Shown here: positions 23,424-28,199 of the stretch, piece after piece | Numbering within the stretch: the first letter of the stretch is position 1 | How the letters are laid out: every line of letters begins with the position of its first letter | Source of the DNA: Eshraghiella sp964576255 | GTDB lineage: Bacteria > Bacillota > Clostridia > Lachnospirales > Lachnospiraceae | Assembly: GCA_964576255.1 (NCBI GenBank) | Contig: CAZNUK010000026.1 | Location: 1-28,199, forward strand | Direction: 5' to 3' | DNA length: 28,199 nt | Position numbers and translations under genes: made by a program | The notes under the pieces: generated by a model | Told to the model about the DNA's origin: nothing | The model's database searches: none | Seen by the model: only the letters and a program-made list of their open reading frames with translations

Positions 23424-24944
23424 ATGATAGGTAAAACGTATTCTGCCTGCGTTCAGGGTGTTAATGGAATTAAGGTGGAAGTGGAAGCTGATGTAACGGG
23501 AGGAATACCGGGTTTTGAGCTTACCGGAAATTTAAGTGGTATTGTTAAGGAGAGTAAGGAGAGGGTGCGGCTTGCCATTCGTAATTCCGGTATTAAGATT
23601 AATCCTGCTAGAATTGTTATTAATCTTGCTCCGGCGAAGCTTAGAAAAGAAGGTTCTCATTACGATTTGGCAATTGCTGTTTCTGTTTTGTGTGCTACAG
23701 GAATTTTGAATATGGAGATAAATGACACTGTTTTTATTGGGGAACTGGCGCTTGATGGAAGAATTCTTGGAGTTAAGGGCGTGCTTCCTATGATAGATAT
23801 GGCACATAAATTAGGCTTTAGAAGATGTGTCGTACCTGCCATTAATGCGGGGGAGGGAGCTTTAATTAATGATATAGATGTAATAGGAGTCAACAGTCTT
23901 AGGGAATGTGTTGATTATTTCAGAGGAAATATATTAATTAAGCCGGTTAATAATTGTTTTACACCACAAATTAGTAATGAATATCCATATGACTATCTGG
24001 ATATAAGTGGGCAGGCAGGTCTTAAGAGGGGGATGCTTATTGCAGCTTCTGGCAGACATAATATTCTTATGGTGGGGCCGCCGGGGGCGGGTAAGACAAT
24101 GGCAGCCATGAGAATTAACACAATAATGCCACCTCTTACTTTGGAACAGATAATTGAGGTTTCGAGAGTGTACAGTGTTGCGGGGCTGCTTAGCGAGGAT
24201 AAATGTTATGTTGAAAACAGACCATTCAGAGCACCGGGGTATACAATAACTTCATCAGCCATGGCAGGAGGAGGTTATAATCCCATTCCGGGAGAAATGA
24301 GTCTGGCAGAGCATGGGGTGTTGTTTCTGGACGAGCTGAATCTGTTTAAAGCGGAAGTGGTGGAGACTCTGAGAATTCCCCTTGAAACAGGATTGGTAAG
24401 GGTTAACAGATTGAATGGAATATATGAATATCCGGCGGATTTTATGCTGGTGGCAGCCATTAATCCATGTAAATGTGGCTATTACCCGGATAGAAACAGG
24501 TGTAATTGCAGCCCTTGGGATATTAAACAGCATTTTGGCAAAATCAGCCGGCCTATTCTGGACAGAATAGATATGTGCGTTGAAGCACCTAAGGTGCAAT
24601 ACGAAGAGATGGAGAAAAGGGCAGTATCCGATATATACTCAAGCAATAATATGCGAGAAAAAGTTCTTCTAATTCAGGAAATTCAATTTGACAGATTTTC
24701 AAAAAACAGCTTTAAATATAATTCGCAAATTCCAACGAACCACATTAATGATTTTTGCCCCATGGAGGCAGAAGCAAAAGCTTTAATGAAAAACGTATAT
24801 GATAAATATAATTTAACTGCAAGGTCATATCATAAGATTATTAAGGTGGCAAGAACAATTGCAGACTTAGAGGGGCACGACAGAATTATGCTTCAGGACG
24901 TGGGGGAAGCTGTGGGATACAAAATGCCGGAGGTTAAGTTATGA
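23424..24944 (+). CDS. comM: ComM/YifB family AAA+ ATPase (Mg-chelatase-like)
   Basis: ComM is a hexameric helicase that promotes branch migration of incoming DNA during natural transformation; family members are also widespread in bacteria not known to be competent. The N-terminal domain (VQGVNGIKVEVEADVTGGIPGF, LAPAKLRKEGSHYDLAIAV) is Lon-substrate-domain-like. The AAA+ core has Walker A GPPGAGKT (Lys224) and Walker B VLFLDEL (Asp303, Glu304). A cysteine-rich insert NPCKCGYYPDRNRCNCS and the C-terminal Mg_chelatase_C region (LTARSYHKIIKVARTIADLEG) follow. At 506 residues it has the normal length. ATG 23424 is 8 nt after AAGGAGG (23409-23415); upstream in-frame starts overlap the terminator and are rejected. 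It overlaps dprA by 4 nt. Confidence 0.94.
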   Translation: MIGKTYSACVQGVNGIKVEVEADVTGGIPGFELTGNLSGIVKESKERVRLAIRNSGIKINPARIVINLAPAKLRKEGSHYDLAIAVSVLCATGILNMEINDTVFIGELALDGRILGVKGVLPMIDMAHKLGFRRCVVPAINAGEGALINDIDVIGVNSLRECVDYFRGNILIKPVNNCFTPQISNEYPYDYLDISGQAGLKRGMLIAASGRHNILMVGPPGAGKTMAAMRINTIMPPLTLEQIIEVSRVYSVAGLLSEDKCYVENRPFRAPGYTITSSAMAGGGYNPIPGEMSLAEHGVLFLDELNLFKAEVVETLRIPLETGLVRVNRLNGIYEYPADFMLVAAINPCKCGYYPDRNRCNCSPWDIKQHFGKISRPILDRIDMCVEAPKVQYEEMEKRAVSDIYSSNNMREKVLLIQEIQFDRFSKNSFKYNSQIPTNHINDFCPMEAEAKALMKNVYDKYNLTARSYHKIIKVARTIADLEGHDRIMLQDVGEAVGYKMPEVKL

Positions 24945-26029
24945 CAGAGAGACAATTATGGTTCTGGCTTAATAATATAGAAGGAATTGGTAATACCAAA
25001 ATAAGAAGATTGTTGGAAAGTTTTCATAATCCAGAGAATATATATTATGCAGACAAGTCTTCTCTGGAAAGTATTCCCGGAATAACACCTAATGATGTGG
25101 AAAATATATGGAACAAGGATAATAAAAAGTATCTAGAAGAACTCCATAATAGATGTATCGATAAGGGAATTAAATATGTGTTTCCTTATGAAGAAGAATA
25201 TCCCGCTAGACTTAAGGAATTATATGATAAGCCACAAATTCTATATTATATAGGTAGAATTCCGACAGATGATATTCCAGCGGTGGCAATTATTGGTTCA
25301 AGAAGATGTTCGGAATATGGTAGAAGTGTGGCAAGGGAGCTTGGACGAATTATGGGTGAGAACGGTGTTAACGTAATAAGCGGATTAGCCCTTGGAATAG
25401 ATAGTGAAGCTCATATGGGAGCTGTTCTCAGTGGTAGTAGAACTTATGGGGTGTTGGCAGGTGGTGTGGATGAATGTTATCCAAGGACCAATTATAATCT
25501 GTATATGGATGTAATCAGACGTGGCGGTGTTTTGTCAGAGTTTCCGCCGGGAACACCAACTACACCGGGAATGTTTCCCTTAAGAAATAGAATTGTAAGT
25601 GGGTTATCAGATATGGTAATTGTGGTTGAGGCTGGAGACAGGAGTGGCTCTTTGATTACGGTAAATCATGCCTTGGAACAGAACAAAACAGTATATGCTG
25701 TTCCGGGACGTTTTGGCGACAAGGTATGTGTGGGATGTAATAAGCTGATTAGTGAGGGTGCAGGTATAGTTACCTCATATGAGGAGCTGCTTAAAGAGCT
25801 TGGCATAACCAGCCATCGGCAAGAAAAAACAGAAAATAACAATCTTTCACTTGCAAGTGGGGAGAAAATGTTGTATAGTTTGTTACTGGACTTTGTCCCT
25901 CGCAGTCTGGACACTATTTTGGAGCTTACAGACGCTTCTGTAGGAGAAGTTCTGACTAATCTGCTGGGACTTGAGTTAAAAGGTTTTATTAAAGAAATAA
26001 GCAAAAATTTTTATGTGAGAATAAGATAA
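24941..26029 (+). CDS. dprA: DNA processing protein DprA
   Basis: DprA binds single-stranded DNA entering the cell and loads RecA on it during transformation. Residues 1-70 form a SAM/HhH-like N-terminal domain (GIGNTKIRRLLESF, SIPGITPNDVENIW). The Rossmann-fold core has IGSRRCSEYG (Gly119), ISGLALGIDSEAHMGAV, VLAGGVDECYPRTN and FPLRNRIVSGLSD. A C-terminal winged helix closes the protein (GEKMLYSLLLDFVPRSLDTI). All core motifs are intact in 362 residues. The ATGA overlap with comM implies translational coupling. topA follows with almost no gap, a widely conserved order in Firmicutes. Confidence 0.95.
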   Translation: MTERQLWFWLNNIEGIGNTKIRRLLESFHNPENIYYADKSSLESIPGITPNDVENIWNKDNKKYLEELHNRCIDKGIKYVFPYEEEYPARLKELYDKPQILYYIGRIPTDDIPAVAIIGSRRCSEYGRSVARELGRIMGENGVNVISGLALGIDSEAHMGAVLSGSRTYGVLAGGVDECYPRTNYNLYMDVIRRGGVLSEFPPGTPTTPGMFPLRNRIVSGLSDMVIVVEAGDRSGSLITVNHALEQNKTVYAVPGRFGDKVCVGCNKLISEGAGIVTSYEELLKELGITSHRQEKTENNNLSLASGEKMLYSLLLDFVPRSLDTILELTDASVGEVLTNLLGLELKGFIKEISKNFYVRIR

Positions 26030-26040
26030 TGGAGGGTCTT

Positions 26041-28080
26041 ATGGGTAAGCATCTTGTAATTGTGGAGTCGCCTGCCAAGGTGAAGACAATCAAGAAGTTT
26101 CTTGGTACTAACTATGAGGTAACTGCTTCTAACGGACATGTCAGAGATTTACCGAAAAGTACCTTGGGTATTGATGTTGATGGTGACTTTGAACCTAAAT
26201 ATATTACAATTCGTGGCAAGGGGGATGTTCTGGCATCTCTTAAGCGTATGGTTAAAAAAGCTGATAAAGTATATCTTGCAACGGACCCGGACCGTGAGGG
26301 TGAGGCCATTGCGTGGCATCTTGCAACTGCTCTTAAGCTTGAGGGCAAGAATGTTAAGAGAATCAGCTTTAATGAAATTACTAAAAACACAGTTAAAGAA
26401 TCCATTAAAAATCCACGTGAGATTAATATGAATCTTGTTGATGCACAGCAGTCCAGAAGAATTCTGGACAGAATGGTGGGTTATAAAATCAGTCCGCTTT
26501 TATGGGCAAAGGTCAAAAGAGGCTTATCAGCAGGAAGAGTTCAGTCTGTTGCTCTTAGAATTATCTGCGACAGAGAAGACGAGATTAATGCTTTTATTCC
26601 GGAGGAATATTGGACTGTTGAAGCAGTTATTAACATTAAGGGTGAGAAAAAGCCTGTTATAGCTAAGTATGTTGGCAATATTTCCAATGAAGCAGAGGTT
26701 AACAGTATTCTTCGTGATGTTAAGAATAGTAATTTCACAGTTAGTGAAATTAAAAGGGGCGAAAGAGTTAAGAAGGCACCCCTTCCTTTTACAACAAGTA
26801 CTTTGCAACAGGAAGCTTCCAAGGTTCTTAATTTTTCCACACAGAAAACCATGCGTATAGCACAGCAGTTATACGAAGGCGTTGATGTGAATGGAATAGG
26901 AACTGTGGGTCTTATTACTTATCTGCGTACTGATTCTACCAGAATATCAGAAGAAGCAGACAGACTTGCAAGAGAATTTATTAAGGAAAATTATGGCGAA
27001 AGCTATTATCTGGCACCTGCTGAGGATAAGAAAAACGGTAAGAAAATACAGGATGCCCACGAGGCCATTCGTCCTACCGATATTAAGCTTATACCTTCAG
27101 AAATTAAAGACTCTCTTACAAGAGAGCAGTTTCGTCTGTATCAGCTTATCTGGAAGCGTTTTACAGCCAGCTGTATGGCTAATGCGGTATATGAGACTAT
27201 CGGAGTTAAGCTTATGGCTGGAGAGCATAAATTTGGTGCATCCACATCCAAAATCAAATTCGATGGTTATATGTCCGTATATATGTCAGAGGATGACGAG
27301 AAATCAGATGCTCATTCATTAAATGCACTGAATGAAAATTCAGAGCTGGCTCTTGAAAATATTGAAGGTAAGCAGCACTTTACCCAGCCACCGGCGCATT
27401 ATACCGAGGCGAGCCTTGTAAAAGCTTTGGAGGAGCTGGGAATTGGAAGACCTTCCACATATGCTCCTACCATCGGTACGATTGTTGCCAGAAGATATAT
27501 TATCAAAGAACAGAAGAATCTTTTTGTAACGGAGCTTGGTGAGGCTGTTAATAATATTATGAAGCAGTCCTTCCCATCAATTGTTGATGTTAATTTTACT
27601 GCTAATCTGGAATCACTTCTGGATATGGTGGAAGAGGGCAACGTAAAATGGAAGACTGTAGTCAGCAATTTTTATCCTGACCTTAAGGAAGCTGTGGAAA
27701 TAGCCGAAAAAGAACTTGAGAGTATTGAAATTGCTGATGAGGTTACAGATGTTCTTTGTGACAACTGTGGCAAAAATATGGTAATTAAATATGGTCCTCA
27801 TGGTAAGTTTCTGGCTTGTCCGGGATTCCCGGATTGTCGTTTTACCAAGCCTTATCTTGAAAAGGCCGGTGTTAAATGTCCTGCCTGTGGCGAAGAGGTG
27901 GTAATCTTAAAGACCAAGAAGGGTCGTCGTTACTATGGCTGCGAAAATCAGGAATGTGATTTTATGTCATGGAATAAGCCTTCTGACAAATTATGCCCTG
28001 ATTGTGGTGGCTATATGGTGGAAAAGGGTGCCAAGCTTATGTGCGCCAATGAGAAGTGTGGATATGTTGAGAATAAATAA
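26041..28080 (+). CDS. topA: DNA topoisomerase I
   Basis: TopA relaxes negative supercoils by transient single-strand cleavage. The Toprim domain starts HLVIVESPAKVKTIKKFLG and includes DPDREGEAIAWHL. The catalytic Tyr is in LITYLRTDSTR (Tyr294, counted from ATG 26041). The core ends around HYTEASLVKALEELGIGRPSTYAP. Three C-terminal zinc ribbons follow: CDNCGKNM..CPGFPDC, CPACGEEV..CENQEC and CPDCGGYM..CANEKC. ATG 26041 is preferred because GGAGG (26031-26035) is 5 nt upstream; ATG 26029 overlaps the dprA stop and would add four residues. The length of 679 residues is typical. Confidence 0.96.
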   Translation: MGKHLVIVESPAKVKTIKKFLGTNYEVTASNGHVRDLPKSTLGIDVDGDFEPKYITIRGKGDVLASLKRMVKKADKVYLATDPDREGEAIAWHLATALKLEGKNVKRISFNEITKNTVKESIKNPREINMNLVDAQQSRRILDRMVGYKISPLLWAKVKRGLSAGRVQSVALRIICDREDEINAFIPEEYWTVEAVINIKGEKKPVIAKYVGNISNEAEVNSILRDVKNSNFTVSEIKRGERVKKAPLPFTTSTLQQEASKVLNFSTQKTMRIAQQLYEGVDVNGIGTVGLITYLRTDSTRISEEADRLAREFIKENYGESYYLAPAEDKKNGKKIQDAHEAIRPTDIKLIPSEIKDSLTREQFRLYQLIWKRFTASCMANAVYETIGVKLMAGEHKFGASTSKIKFDGYMSVYMSEDDEKSDAHSLNALNENSELALENIEGKQHFTQPPAHYTEASLVKALEELGIGRPSTYAPTIGTIVARRYIIKEQKNLFVTELGEAVNNIMKQSFPSIVDVNFTANLESLLDMVEEGNVKWKTVVSNFYPDLKEAVEIAEKELESIEIADEVTDVLCDNCGKNMVIKYGPHGKFLACPGFPDCRFTKPYLEKAGVKCPACGEEVVILKTKKGRRYYGCENQECDFMSWNKPSDKLCPDCGGYMVEKGAKLMCANEKCGYVENK

Positions 28081-28106
28081 TTAGACTTTTTTGCAAAAAC
28101 GTTCAA

Positions 28107-28121
28107 AATTTTCAGAAAATA
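28107..28121. promoter_or_regulatory. CodY box
   Basis: AATTTTCAGAAAATA matches the CodY consensus AATTTTCWGAAAATT at 14 of 15 positions. It ends directly at the -35 of the following promoter, a position suited to repression when branched-chain amino acids and GTP are plentiful. Confidence 0.8.
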
Positions 28122-28150
28122 TTGTATTTTTTTGCGGTATGTGATAAAAT
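28122..28150 (+). promoter_or_regulatory. Extended -10 promoter for the gene after topA
   Basis: TTGTAT (28122-28127) and TAAAAT (28145-28150) are 17 bp apart. TGA directly before the -10 gives an extended -10 (TGn). Transcription would start near 28157. The target gene begins at or beyond the window end; the ATG at 28196 has no ribosome binding site near it. In related Firmicutes codY often follows topA. Confidence 0.7.
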
Positions 28151-28199
28151 CCCGTCTTTGACAGTTAATAAAGGTTCAAAATCCCACAACTAGCATGAA

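Noticed and set aside
28158..28163. TTGACA near the window end as a second promoter
   Set aside because: No -10 is found at 16-18 bp, and the site lies at the predicted transcription start of the better promoter upstream.

Overview
The window reads as the chromosome of an AT-rich, spore-lineage Firmicute, most likely a member of the Lachnospiraceae. The evidence is the gene order ftsZ - spoIIGA - sigE - sigG, a topA gene followed by a CodY box, and a zinc-ribbon-family extracellular domain that I know mainly from that family. The species cannot be named from sequence alone. All genes lie on the + strand.

Layout. (1) 1-866: 3' part of ftsZ, closed by a strong terminator. (2) 1044-1817: a PD-(D/E)XK-like protein of unknown role that appears to start at an ATT codon. 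(3) 1821-2322: a tandem array of 92-bp imperfect palindromes, interrupted by a 100-N assembly gap. (4) 2351-5577: sporulation block. A Spo0A-type promoter drives spoIIGA (pro-sigma-E protease) and sigE. A TrmB-like sensor-domain gene with its own promoter follows, then sigG. (5) 5598-23332: a monoderm type IV pilus locus of about 17.7 kb. It encodes a membrane-anchored extracytoplasmic protein, PilB, PilT, PilC, a hairpin-rich spacer, a major pilin, PilD, a PilM-PilN fusion, a PilO-like protein, four minor pilin-like proteins (PilV, PilX, FimT and PilW types) and a 1053-residue exported protein. It ends in a strong terminator. There is no secretin gene, as expected without an outer membrane. 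(6) 23424-28080: comM - dprA - topA, tightly packed. (7) 28107-28150: a 14/15 CodY box abutting an extended -10 promoter for a gene beyond the window, probably codY.

How it fits together. PilB and PilT would power extension and retraction through PilC. PilM-N and PilO form the inner assembly platform, and PilD matures the five prepilin-like proteins. The four minor pilins match the GspH/I/J/K set that initiates and caps a pilus, and the large last protein is a candidate tip or surface protein. ComM and DprA, next to the pilus locus, act on incoming single-stranded DNA during transformation, so the region may also serve DNA uptake.

The most unusual items are the ATT start, the 92-bp palindrome array, the duplicated hairpin module between pilC and the pilin gene, the PilM-PilN fusion, the giant two-Rossmann-half protein, and the preserved Spo0A and CodY control sites.
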